Under the pieces are notes generated by a model, which saw only the letters and a program-made list of their open reading frames with translations, had not been told where the DNA came from and searched no databases. From Aquincola sp. (lineage in GTDB: Bacteria > Pseudomonadota > Gammaproteobacteria > Burkholderiales > Burkholderiaceae_C), in the NCBI GenBank assembly GCA_022841885.1, contig JALHQP010000001.1, positions 62,001 through 126,000 on the forward strand: a DNA stretch of 64,000 nucleotides. The letters are read 5' to 3'. This document shows, piece by piece, positions 8,536 through 16,845 of this stretch (position 1 is its first letter; every line of letters starts with the position of its first letter). Position numbers and translations under genes: made by a program.

Positions 8536-9162
8536 TCAAGCCTTCGCGGTCTGCGCGCCGAGCGCGATCTTCAGCAGGTCGGCCACGGTGTTGGCGTTCA
8601 ACTTTTCCATGATGTTGGCGCGATGCGCCTCCACCGTCTTGATGCTGATGCCCAGGTCGTCGGCGATCTGCTTGTTCAGTCGTCCGGCGACGATGCGCTC
8701 GAGCACCTGGGCCTCTCGCGTCGTCAGGCGCGACAGCAGGGCGTCCCGGCTGGCCTGTTCCTGGTGCTGCGAGAAGGCGCTGCGCGCCTGGTCGAGCATT
8801 TTCTCCACCAGGCCGAGCAGTTCATCTTCCTTGAAAGGCTTCTCGATGAAGTCCATCGCGCCCTTCTTCATCGTCGTCACCGCCATCGGCACGTCGCCGT
8901 GGCCGGTGATGAAGACGATCGGCAACGGGCTCTTGCGCTCGAGCAGGCGGTCCTGCAGTTCGAGGCCGCTCATGCCGTCCATGCGGATGTCCACCAGCAG
9001 GCAGGCCACCTCGCGCGGGTCGAAGCGCGACAGGAAGGACTCGGCGGAGTCGAAGCACTTGACGCGGTAGTCCTTGCCTTCGAGCAGCCATTGCAGCGAA
9101 TCGCGCACGGCCTCGTCGTCGTCGACGACGTAGACGGTGCCCTTCTTGGGGATCAGGCTCAT
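8536..9162 (-). CDS. FixJ/NarL-type response regulator
   Basis: 208 residues from [19 protein letters not shown]. The in-frame upstream extension is a shadow of the kinase gene. The N-terminal receiver domain has the acidic pocket VVDDDE, the phosphoacceptor Asp in [12 protein letters not shown], the Thr in FITGHGD and the Lys in DFIEKPF. The C-terminal LuxR-type helix-turn-helix (about 140-205) includes [12 protein letters not shown] and [18 protein letters not shown]. Spacing and linker are of the FixJ kind. The start codon overlaps the kinase stop (ATGA), a cognate pair. A DNA-binding activator is expected. Targets are unknown, but the pair lies divergent from the pyruvate dehydrogenase operon, so control of central carbon flux is a reasonable guess. 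Confidence 0.93.
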   Translation of the reverse strand: MSLIPKKGTVYVVDDDEAVRDSLQWLLEGKDYRVKCFDSAESFLSRFDPREVACLLVDIRMDGMSGLELQDRLLERKSPLPIVFITGHGDVPMAVTTMKKGAMDFIEKPFKEDELLGLVEKMLDQARSAFSQHQEQASRDALLSRLTTREAQVLERIVAGRLNKQIADDLGISIKTVEAHRANIMEKLNANTVADLLKIALGAQTAKA

Positions 9163-11747
9163 GGTGTGGTGGGGTCGGCTGGTGCGGCCTCGCGCACGAG
9201 GCGCGACAGCGTTGGGTTGGCGGGATGCGGCTCGTTGCGGGTCGTCACGTCGACCGGCAAGGTGAAGGCGAAACGGCAGCCCACGACGGTCGATCCATTG
9301 TAGAGGTTCTGCGCCCGCATCCGGCCCCGGTGCGACTCGATGATCGAGCGGCAAAGGGCCAGGCCGATACCCAGTCCCTCGGCCTTGGTCGAGAAGAATG
9401 CCTCGTACAGGCGGGCCAGCACGTCCTCGCGCACGCCGGGGCCCTGGTCGGTGACCGAGAACTCGATCACGCCCCCTTCTTCGGGGGTGTGGCGCGGAAC
9501 GACACGCAGCTCGATGTGGCGCCGCGTCGGCGGCATCTCTCCGGCATCGATCGCCTCGGCCGCGTTCTTCAGCAGGTTGAGCACCACCTGCTGGATCAGG
9601 ATCGGGTCGCAGGACAGCATCGGCAGGCGCTGCGCCACATAGGTCGTCAACGCGACGTTGCGGCGCCGCAGTTCGATGCCGGCGAGTTCGAGCGCGTCGT
9701 CGACGATGGCCTTGGCCTGCGCCTGCTGGCGCTGGGGCTCGCTGCGCTTCACGAAACTGCGGATGCGCTGGATGATCTGCGCCGCGCGTTCGGCCTGGCG
9801 CGAGGTCTTGTTCAGCGCCTCGATCAGGTCGTCCTTGCCGATCGACTCGGCGCGCACGCGCGACACCATGCCGTTGCAGTAATTGGTGATCGCGGCCAGC
9901 GGCTGATTCAGTTCATGCGCCACCGAGCTGGCCATCTCACCCATCGTCATCAGCCGGCTCGTCACCTGCGCGCGCTCGGCCTGACGCGCTGCCTGCTCCT
10001 CGATGCGGCGGCGTGAGGTGATGTCGGTGGCGATCAGCATCTGCGCCAGGCGGCCGTCGGTCCACTGCAGGTAGCGCGAGCGCACATCGAACCACTTCTT
10101 CAGCGGCTCGACATAGACCTCGCGCGGGTCGCCTCCCGAGGCGGTCAGCGACTCGGTGGGCAGGCCCGACAGGCTGTCGACATCGTCGCCGTCGTCGCTG
10201 GGCAGGAACGGCAGGGCCAGCGCCTGGCCTGCCAGCTGTGCATGGCCCTTGGGGTCGGCGCCGAACCAGAGCCGGTAGCTGCGGTTGGCGAACAGCAGTT
10301 CGCCCTGCTGCACCGACAGCACCGACACCGCGGCATCCAGGCCCTCGAGCACGGTGGTGAAGCGTTCGTGCGAGGCCGAGAGCTGGTCGCGGATGCGCTT
10401 GGCCTCGGTGATGTTGGTCATCGAGGTCATCCAGCCCGTCTGGTGGCCGCGCGAGTCGACCAGCGGTGACACGTACATGCGCGCGTCGAACACGCCGCCG
10501 TCCTTGCGCATCACCTTGACCTCGATGCCCCCGGCCGGGCTGCGGCCGTGCAGCTCCTGCTGCAGCAGGCGCGAGTTCTCTTCGATGCGGTCGGCCGGCC
10601 AGTAGGGGAAGGGCGGCAGGCGGCCCACCAACTCGGCTTCGGCGAAACCGGTCATGGCGCTGAAGGCCGGGTTGACGTAGGTGATGCGCCCTTCATTGTC
10701 CATCGCGCGCATGCCCGTCAGCATGGAGTTCTCCATCGCACGCCGGAAGTTGGTCTCCTGCACCAGGGCGTGCTGAATCTGGCCGCGCCGGCGCATGTGG
10801 CGCCAGGTGCCGAGCAGCATCCAGACTGTGAGTACCGCCAGCGCGACGACCATCCAGAACAGGGTGTTGCTGACCAGGCCCACCGACGTGCGCCAGCCCA
10901 TGCCGCGCAAGGCCAAGCCATTGGCAGCCGGGGCCAGCGGCAGGTCCACCACGATGGTCGGGCGGCTGCCCGTCTGACCGGGCATCTGCAGCACGCTGCC
11001 GGCCAGTTCGGTGCCGTCGGCGTCGACCACCGCGATGGTGTGGCGCTGGGTGACCTCGGGTGGCACCATCTGGCGCAGCATCGCCTCGATCGAATACTCG
11101 GCGACCAGCGCACCATTGAACTGGCCTTGCTCGTACAGCGGCACGTGGAGTTGGAACACCGCGGTGCCGTTGGCGGTGCGAAACGCGCTCGAATAGGTCG
11201 GGCCGCGCAGCCCGCGAGCGTTGCTGAAGGCGCGTTCGGCCGCGCTGTCCTCGCCCGCGACCGGCAGCGAGGGCGCGAGGGCCCCGCCGCTCGGGTTGAC
11301 CTCGGGATGGAACATCGCGGCGGCATGCCCGGCGCGCAACGCGCGGTTGGGGCTGACCCAGGACAGGTGCGTGATCGCAGTGCGCTCGCGTGCGAAGTCG
11401 GATGCGGCCGCAGGAAACGATGCGGCCGTCACCGAGCCGTCGCCGATGTCGCGCGCGAGGCGCAGCAGTTGATCGAGGTCGTCGGACAGATACAGGCGCA
11501 CCTGCTGTTGCGAGATCTCGGTGTCGCGCTGCACCGCATCGGCTTCGCGCTCGATTTCCTCGTTGCGCAGGTACCAGAAGGCCGCGATGATCGCCGCCAG
11601 AAAGAGCAGTACCGAAATGAGCGGTCCGATCGTCGCGAAGCGGTCCTGGCGGGTGGGCGATTGCCTGCGCCACCAGCGACCGAACAGACGCTGTGCGCGG
11701 GGCGGCGTGATGTCGCTGACGCCAGACGGTTCGGTGCGCGGCTGCAT
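9159..11747 (-). CDS. Membrane-bound PAS sensor histidine kinase
   Basis: 862 residues. A first membrane helix (about 34-55) and a second (about 275-300) enclose a periplasmic sensor domain of about 220 residues. Two PAS domains follow: about 325-450, with FRRAMENSMLTGMRAMD and the PAC-like DSRGHQTGWMTSMTNITE; and about 455-580. The HisKA phosphoacceptor is in MASSVAHELNQPLAAITNY. The ATPase domain has the N box (VVLNLLKNAAEA) and G boxes (VTDQGPGV, GLGIGLALC). Family architecture resembles DctB/FixL-like kinases. It is upstream of and overlapping the FixJ-like gene, its probable partner. The ligand is unknown; a small carboxylate would fit the double-helix-bounded sensor, but that is only inference. 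Confidence 0.92.
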   Translation of the reverse strand: MQPRTEPSGVSDITPPRAQRLFGRWWRRQSPTRQDRFATIGPLISVLLFLAAIIAAFWYLRNEEIEREADAVQRDTEISQQQVRLYLSDDLDQLLRLARDIGDGSVTAASFPAAASDFARERTAITHLSWVSPNRALRAGHAAAMFHPEVNPSGGALAPSLPVAGEDSAAERAFSNARGLRGPTYSSAFRTANGTAVFQLHVPLYEQGQFNGALVAEYSIEAMLRQMVPPEVTQRHTIAVVDADGTELAGSVLQMPGQTGSRPTIVVDLPLAPAANGLALRGMGWRTSVGLVSNTLFWMVVALAVLTVWMLLGTWRHMRRRGQIQHALVQETNFRRAMENSMLTGMRAMDNEGRITYVNPAFSAMTGFAEAELVGRLPPFPYWPADRIEENSRLLQQELHGRSPAGGIEVKVMRKDGGVFDARMYVSPLVDSRGHQTGWMTSMTNITEAKRIRDQLSASHERFTTVLEGLDAAVSVLSVQQGELLFANRSYRLWFGADPKGHAQLAGQALALPFLPSDDGDDVDSLSGLPTESLTASGGDPREVYVEPLKKWFDVRSRYLQWTDGRLAQMLIATDITSRRRIEEQAARQAERAQVTSRLMTMGEMASSVAHELNQPLAAITNYCNGMVSRVRAESIGKDDLIEALNKTSRQAERAAQIIQRIRSFVKRSEPQRQQAQAKAIVDDALELAGIELRRRNVALTTYVAQRLPMLSCDPILIQQVVLNLLKNAAEAIDAGEMPPTRRHIELRVVPRHTPEEGGVIEFSVTDQGPGVREDVLARLYEAFFSTKAEGLGIGLALCRSIIESHRGRMRAQNLYNGSTVVGCRFAFTLPVDVTTRNEPHPANPTLSRLVREAAPADPTTP

Positions 11748-11791
11748 GGGGCTCGATTATCGAGTCGCCGCCATGGAGCTGCCCCGAGTCA

Positions 11792-11808
11792 ATTCCATAA
11801 TGCGGAAT
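11792..11808. promoter_or_regulatory. Palindromic operator candidate upstream of aceE
   Basis: ATTCC (11792-11796) and GGAAT (11804-11808) flank ATAATGC, giving a 17-bp imperfect palindrome in the 147-bp gap between the sensor kinase and aceE. Size and symmetry resemble IclR-type operators, but no regulator can be named. It sits just upstream of a possible -35 element for aceE, so it could control either divergent unit. Confidence 0.45.
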
Positions 11809-11821
11809 CATCACTCATGAT

Positions 11822-11850
11822 TTGAAAAGTTTCGCAATTGGTGAGACACT
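11822..11850 (+). promoter_or_regulatory. Possible sigma-70 promoter of the pyruvate dehydrogenase operon
   Basis: TTGAAA at 11822-11827 and GACACT at 11845-11850 are 17 bp apart, a good -35 and a weak -10. They lie about 45 bp before the aceE start. This is the only reasonable promoter-like pair seen in the gap. Confidence 0.35.
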
Positions 11851-11894
11851 GCGCGCCGACGCCACCCCGGCCGCGAAGAACACAGGAGACAACG

Positions 11895-14597
11895 ATGTCC
11901 GCATTGCCCCAATCCGACGCCGCCGCGCGCGGCGACAGCGACCACCAGGAAACGCGGGAGTGGCTCGATGCCCTGGCCGCGGTGATCGAGGCCGAGGGGA
12001 AAGACCGCGCGCACTTCCTTCTCGACCACCTGCTCGAGGAAGCGCGGCAGCACGGCGTGGACCGCCCGTTCTCGGCCAACACGGCGTACGTCAACACCAT
12101 CGAGCCCGCCGACGAGGCCAAGAGCCCGGGCAACCTCGAGCTGGAAGGCCGACTGCGCGCCTACATGCGCTGGAACGCGATGGCCATGGTGGTCAAGGCC
12201 AACCGCCTGCACCCAGCTGATGGTGGCGACCTCGGCGGTCACATCTCCAGCTTCGCCTCGCTGGCGCACATGTTCGCCGCCGGTTTCAACCATTTCTGGC
12301 ACGCGGACAGCGGCGAGCACGGCGGCGACCTGCTCTACATCCAGGGCCACAGCGCGCCGGGCATCTATGCGCGCGCCTACCTCGAAGGCCGCATCAGCGA
12401 AGAGCAGATGCTGAACTTCCGCCAGGAGGTCGGCGGCAAGGGACTGTCGAGCTACCCGCACCCGAAGCTGATGCCCGAGTTCTGGCAGTTCCCGACGGTG
12501 TCGATGGGCCTGGGCCCGCTGATGGCGATCTACCAGGCGCGCTTCCTGAAGTACCTGCACGCGCGCGGCATTGCAGATACCGCCAAGCGCAAGGTCTGGG
12601 TCTTCTGCGGCGACGGTGAGATGGACGAGCCCGAGAGTCTGGGCGCGATCGGTCTGGCCGCGCGCGAGAAGCTCGACAACCTCGTCTTCGTCATCAACTG
12701 CAACCTGCAACGCCTGGACGGCCCGGTGCGCGGCAACGGCAAGATCATCCAGGAGCTCGAGGGCGACTTCCGGGGCGCCGGCTGGAACGTGATCAAGTTG
12801 ATTTGGGGCAGCAACTGGGATGGGCTGCTCGCGCGCGACAAGGACGGCGCGCTGCGCAAGGTCATGATGGACACGCTCGACGGCGACTACCAGGCCTTCA
12901 AGGCCAACGACGGCGCCTTCGTGCGCAAGAACTTCTTCGGTCGCGACCCACGCACGCTCGAGATGGTCGCCAAGATGAGCGACGACGACATCTGGGCGCT
13001 GCGCCGCGGCGGCCACGACGCGGGCAAGGTCTACGCCGCATTCCACGAGGCCAACCACCACGTCGGCCAGCCGACCGTGCTGCTGGTCAAGACGGTCAAG
13101 GGCTGGGGCATGGGCGGTGCCGGCGAAGGCAAGAACACGGCGCACCAGACCAAGAAGCTGACGGACGACGACATCCGCTACTTCCGCGACCGCTTCAACA
13201 TTCCGATCCCCGACCACGAGCTGGCGAAGATCCCGTTCTACAAGCCGGCCGACGACACGCCGGAGATGAAGTACCTGCACGAGCGTCGCAAGGCGCTCGG
13301 TGGCTACCTGCCGAAGCGGCGCCCGAAGGCCGAAGAGACGTTCACGGTGCCGCCGCTGGACACCTTCAAGGCGGTGCTCGAGCCGACAGCCGAGGGGCGA
13401 GAGATCAGCACGACCCAGGCCTACGTGCGCTTCCTGACGCAGCTGCTGCGCGACAAGGAGATCGGCCCGCGCGTGGTCCCGATCCTGGTCGACGAGGCGC
13501 GCACCTTCGGCATGGAAGGCCTGTTCCGCCAGATCGGCATCTACAACCCTGCGGGGCAGAACTACACGCCGGTCGACAAGGACCAGGTCATGTACTACCG
13601 CGAAGCCAAGGACGGCCAGATCCTGCAGGAGGGCATCAACGAGGCGGGCGGCATGGGCAGCTGGATCGCCGCGGCGACGAGCTACTCGACGAACAACCGC
13701 ATCATGGTGCCGTTCTACGTCTACTACTCGATGTTCGGTTTCCAGCGCATCGGCGACATGGCCTGGGCCGCCGGCGACATGCAGGCGCGCGGCTTCCTGC
13801 TCGGCGGCACCTCGGGGCGCACGACGCTCAACGGCGAGGGCTTGCAGCACGAGGACGGGCACAGCCACATCCTGGCCGGCACCATTCCCAACTGCGTCAG
13901 CTACGACCCGACCTTCGCCCACGAGGTCGGCGTGATCCTGCACCACGGCCTGAAGCGCATGGTCGAGAAGCAGGAGAACGTGTTCTTCTACATCACGCTG
14001 CTGAACGAGAACTATCCGATGCCGGGCCTGAAGACCGGCACCGAGGAGCAGATCCTCAAGGGCATGTACCTGCTGCAGGAAGGCGCCAAGAAGACGCCGC
14101 GCGTGAACCTGCTGGGCAGCGGCACGATCCTGCGCGAGAGCATGGCCGCCAAGGAGCTGCTCGAGAAGGAGTGGGGTGTGGCCGCCAACGTGTGGAGCTG
14201 TCCGAGCTTCAATGAGCTGGCGCGCGACGGCCAGGATTGCGAGCGCTGGAATCTGCTGCACCCGCAGGCCGAGCCGAAGGTCCCCTTCGTGTCGCACCAG
14301 CTCGAGAAGCACCACGGCCCGGTGATTGCGTCCACCGACTACATGAAGAACTACGCCGAGCAGATCCGTGCCTTCATCCCGAAGGGCCGGACCTACAAGG
14401 TGCTCGGCACCGACGGCTTCGGGCGCAGCGACTTCCGCAGCGAGCTGCGCAAGCACTTCGAGGTCAACCGCCACTACGTCGTCATCGCCGCGCTGAAGGC
14501 CCTGGCCGACGAAGGCACGTTGCCGTTCACCAAGGTCGGCGAGGCGATCCAGAAGTACGGCATCGACGCCAACAAGATCAACCCGCTGTACGCATAA
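11895..14597 (+). CDS. aceE: Pyruvate dehydrogenase E1 component, homodimeric type
   Basis: 900 residues from MSALPQSDAA; CAGGAGACAACG precedes the ATG. An in-frame GTG at 11838 has no support. E1 decarboxylates pyruvate with thiamine diphosphate and transfers the acetyl group to lipoyl-E2. The ThDP motif is seen as GDGEMDEPESLGAI followed by the NCN of VFVINCNLQR. Other hallmarks are GGHISSFASLAHMFAAGFNHFW near the N-terminus, and EGLQHEDGHSHI and NENYPMPG in the transketolase-like C-terminal half. Length agrees with E. coli AceE (887). It is the first gene of aceE-aceF-bph-lpdA, which encodes the whole complex. Regulation probably acts at the palindrome and promoter just upstream. Confidence 0.97.
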   Translation: MSALPQSDAAARGDSDHQETREWLDALAAVIEAEGKDRAHFLLDHLLEEARQHGVDRPFSANTAYVNTIEPADEAKSPGNLELEGRLRAYMRWNAMAMVVKANRLHPADGGDLGGHISSFASLAHMFAAGFNHFWHADSGEHGGDLLYIQGHSAPGIYARAYLEGRISEEQMLNFRQEVGGKGLSSYPHPKLMPEFWQFPTVSMGLGPLMAIYQARFLKYLHARGIADTAKRKVWVFCGDGEMDEPESLGAIGLAAREKLDNLVFVINCNLQRLDGPVRGNGKIIQELEGDFRGAGWNVIKLIWGSNWDGLLARDKDGALRKVMMDTLDGDYQAFKANDGAFVRKNFFGRDPRTLEMVAKMSDDDIWALRRGGHDAGKVYAAFHEANHHVGQPTVLLVKTVKGWGMGGAGEGKNTAHQTKKLTDDDIRYFRDRFNIPIPDHELAKIPFYKPADDTPEMKYLHERRKALGGYLPKRRPKAEETFTVPPLDTFKAVLEPTAEGREISTTQAYVRFLTQLLRDKEIGPRVVPILVDEARTFGMEGLFRQIGIYNPAGQNYTPVDKDQVMYYREAKDGQILQEGINEAGGMGSWIAAATSYSTNNRIMVPFYVYYSMFGFQRIGDMAWAAGDMQARGFLLGGTSGRTTLNGEGLQHEDGHSHILAGTIPNCVSYDPTFAHEVGVILHHGLKRMVEKQENVFFYITLLNENYPMPGLKTGTEEQILKGMYLLQEGAKKTPRVNLLGSGTILRESMAAKELLEKEWGVAANVWSCPSFNELARDGQDCERWNLLHPQAEPKVPFVSHQLEKHHGPVIASTDYMKNYAEQIRAFIPKGRTYKVLGTDGFGRSDFRSELRKHFEVNRHYVVIAALKALADEGTLPFTKVGEAIQKYGIDANKINPLYA

Positions 14598-14621
14598 GCA
14601 AGAAGCACGGAGACACACAAC

Positions 14622-16253
14622 ATGGCGTTGGTCGAAGTCAAGGTGCCGGACATCGGCGACTTCAGCGAAGTCGCGGTGATCGAGCTGCTCGTCAAGCCGG
14701 GCGACACGGTGGCCGCCGAGCAGAGCCTGATCACGGTCGAAAGCGACAAGGCGTCGATGGAGATCCCGTCCTCGACCGCCGGCGTGGTCAAGGAGCTCAA
14801 GGTCAAGCTCGGCGACAAGGTCAAGGAAGGATCGGTGGTGCTGCTGCTCGAGGCAACCGGTGCGGCGGCCGCGCCGGTGCCGGCGCCCGCGAAAGCCACC
14901 GCCGCGGCGCCCGCGCCCGTGGTGGTGTCACCGGCACCGGCACCGGCACCGGCGTCGGGAGGTGGCAGCGTCGACGTGCTGGTGCCAGACATCGGCGACT
15001 TCGACGCGGTCGCGGTGATCGAGGTCTTCGTCAAACCGGGCGACACGGTGAAGGTCGAGCAGAGCCTGATCACCGTCGAGTCGGACAAGGCGTCGATGGA
15101 GATCCCTTCGTCGCATGCCGGCGTGGTCAAGGAGGTCAAGGTCAAGGTCGGCGACAAGGTCAAGCAGGGTTCGCTGGTGCTGGTGCTCGAAGGCGGTGCC
15201 GCAGGCGGGGCCGCCGCAGCGGCGCCTGCTGCAGCACCTGCAGCGCCTGCACCGTCGACTGCGGTCGCGGCCCCGGCCGCCGCGATGCCGGCGCACGACC
15301 CCGGCGCGCCCAAGGGTGCGTTGCCCCATGCTTCGCCGTCGATCCGCCGTTTCGCGCGCGAACTGGGCGTGCCGCTGGCCGAGGTCAAAGGAACGGGCCC
15401 CAAGGGTCGCATCACGCAGGCTGACGTCGAGGGCTTCGTCAAGGGCGTGATGGCCGGCGACACCCAGACCGCGGCGCAGAAGGCCAAGGCACCGGCGTCC
15501 GCTGCCACCGGCGGTGGCATCCCCGGCCTGCTGGCCTGGCCGCAGGTCGACTTCACCAAGTTCGGCGCGGTCGAGCGCAAGGACCTGTCGCGCATCAAGA
15601 AGATCAGCGGTGCCAACCTGCACCGCAACTGGGTGCTGATTCCGCATGTCACCAACAACGACGAGGCGGACATCACTGAGCTCGAGGCCTTCCGCGTCCA
15701 GCTCAACAAGGAGAACGAGAAGAGCGGCGTCAAGCTGACGATGCTCGGCTTCGTGATCAAGGCCGTGGTCGCGGCGCTGAAGAAGTTCCCCGACTTCAAT
15801 ACCAGCCTGGACGGCGACCAGCTCGTCTACAAGCAGTACTTCCACATCGGCTTTGCGGCCGACACGCCCAACGGCCTGGTGGTGCCGGTGCTCAAGGACG
15901 CGGACAAGAAGGGCATCCTGCAGGTGAGCCAGGAGATGGGCGATCTGGCCAAGAAGGCGCGCGACGGCAAGCTCGGCCCGGCCGACATGAGCGGCGGCTG
16001 TTTCTCGATCTCGTCGCTCGGCGGCATCGGCGGCACGCACTTCACGCCGATCATCAACGCGCCCGAGGTGGCGATCCTCGGCCTGTCCAAGGGTTACCAG
16101 AAGCCGGTGTGGGACGGCAAGCAGTTCGTTCCGCGGCTGACGCTGCCGTTGTCGCTGTCCTACGACCATCGCGTGATCGACGGCGCGTCCGCGGCGCGAT
16201 TCAACGCCTACCTCGGACAGGTGCTGGCCGACTTCCGCCGCGTGCTGCTCTAG
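14622..16253 (+). CDS. aceF: Pyruvate dehydrogenase E2, dihydrolipoamide acetyltransferase
   Basis: 543 residues. There are two lipoyl domains (about 2-76 and 119-193), each with the lipoylated lysine in [12 protein letters not shown]. They are joined by Ala/Pro-rich linkers. Next is a peripheral subunit-binding domain (about 230-268, [26 protein letters not shown]). The catalytic acyltransferase domain (about 305-543) has the active-site motif [15 protein letters not shown]2 forms the core that moves the acetyl group to CoA. It starts 24 bp after aceE. The two lipoyl domains are nearly the same as the extra one on lpdA, pointing to duplication within the operon. Confidence 0.97.
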   Translation: MALVEVKVPDIGDFSEVAVIELLVKPGDTVAAEQSLITVESDKASMEIPSSTAGVVKELKVKLGDKVKEGSVVLLLEATGAAAAPVPAPAKATAAAPAPVVVSPAPAPAPASGGGSVDVLVPDIGDFDAVAVIEVFVKPGDTVKVEQSLITVESDKASMEIPSSHAGVVKEVKVKVGDKVKQGSLVLVLEGGAAGGAAAAAPAAAPAAPAPSTAVAAPAAAMPAHDPGAPKGALPHASPSIRRFARELGVPLAEVKGTGPKGRITQADVEGFVKGVMAGDTQTAAQKAKAPASAATGGGIPGLLAWPQVDFTKFGAVERKDLSRIKKISGANLHRNWVLIPHVTNNDEADITELEAFRVQLNKENEKSGVKLTMLGFVIKAVVAALKKFPDFNTSLDGDQLVYKQYFHIGFAADTPNGLVVPVLKDADKKGILQVSQEMGDLAKKARDGKLGPADMSGGCFSISSLGGIGGTHFTPIINAPEVAILGLSKGYQKPVWDGKQFVPRLTLPLSLSYDHRVIDGASAARFNAYLGQVLADFRRVLL

Positions 16254-16267
16254 GACCACGCCACGCC

Positions 16268-16840
16268 ATGACGACCGTCTGCGTGGTGCGCAAGGGCGCG
16301 CAACTGGCGATTGCCGCCGACAGCCTGGTGACCTTCGGTGACACCCGGCTGCCACACGGCTACGAGGAGAACGACAAGCTGTTCAAGGTCGGCGACTCGT
16401 ACTTCGGCATGTCGGGCACCACCGCGCACTTCCCCGTGCTGCGCAAGGCCCTGGCCGCACTGCCCAAGGCGGAGCTGCGCCTGGGCACGCGCGACGAGGT
16501 GTTCGACACGTTCTTGAAGCTGCACCCGAAGCTGAAGGAGCAGTTCTTCCTCAATCCGAAGGAAGAGGACGCCGACCCCTACGAGAGCAGCCAGTTCACG
16601 GTGCTGATCGCCAACCCGCGCGGCCTGTTCGGCGTCTACTCGTACCGTGAGGTGTTCGAGTTTCATCGCTTCTGGGCCATCGGCTCGGGCCGCGCGTTCG
16701 CGCTCGGCGCCATGCACGCGGCGTACTCGCGTGCGCGCAGCGCCGCCGAACTGGCGCGTATCGGCGCGGCCGCGGGCTGCGAATTCGACAAGAACTCGGC
16801 CGCACCGGTGCGGCTGCACACGATCAAACTGAAAAGGTGA
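16268..16840 (+). CDS. HslV/proteasome-like Ntn hydrolase, probably betaproteobacterial proteasome homologue (BPH)
   Basis: 190 residues from MTTVCVVRKGAQLAIAADSL. The N-terminus aligns with HslV (MTTIVSVRRNG...VAGDGQ) and places a Thr directly after the initiator Met, where Ntn peptidases expose the catalytic Thr1. The next conserved block, NDKLFKVGDSYFGMSGTTAH, matches the HslV segment with the active-site Lys and the GFAG turn. HslV itself is usually beside hslU, which is absent here. The likely family is BPH, a self-assembling proteasome-like peptidase of betaproteobacteria with no dedicated ATPase. It lies 14 bp after aceF and overlaps or abuts lpdA, so it is co-expressed with pyruvate dehydrogenase. 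Function is unknown. Some databases call relatives an MFS transporter, but there is no membrane segment. Confidence 0.72.
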   Translation: MTTVCVVRKGAQLAIAADSLVTFGDTRLPHGYEENDKLFKVGDSYFGMSGTTAHFPVLRKALAALPKAELRLGTRDEVFDTFLKLHPKLKEQFFLNPKEEDADPYESSQFTVLIANPRGLFGVYSYREVFEFHRFWAIGSGRAFALGAMHAAYSRARSAAELARIGAAAGCEFDKNSAAPVRLHTIKLKR

Positions 16841-16845
16841 TGCGC

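Noticed and set aside
11811-14618. 935-codon minus-strand frame opposite aceE
   Set aside because: Leucine/valine/arginine/histidine-rich shadow of a confidently assigned enzyme in the codon-aligned antisense phase.
16109-16267. Longer N-terminus for the proteasome-like gene
   Set aside because: It would read through the end of aceF in another frame and hide the N-terminal Thr required for Ntn hydrolases.
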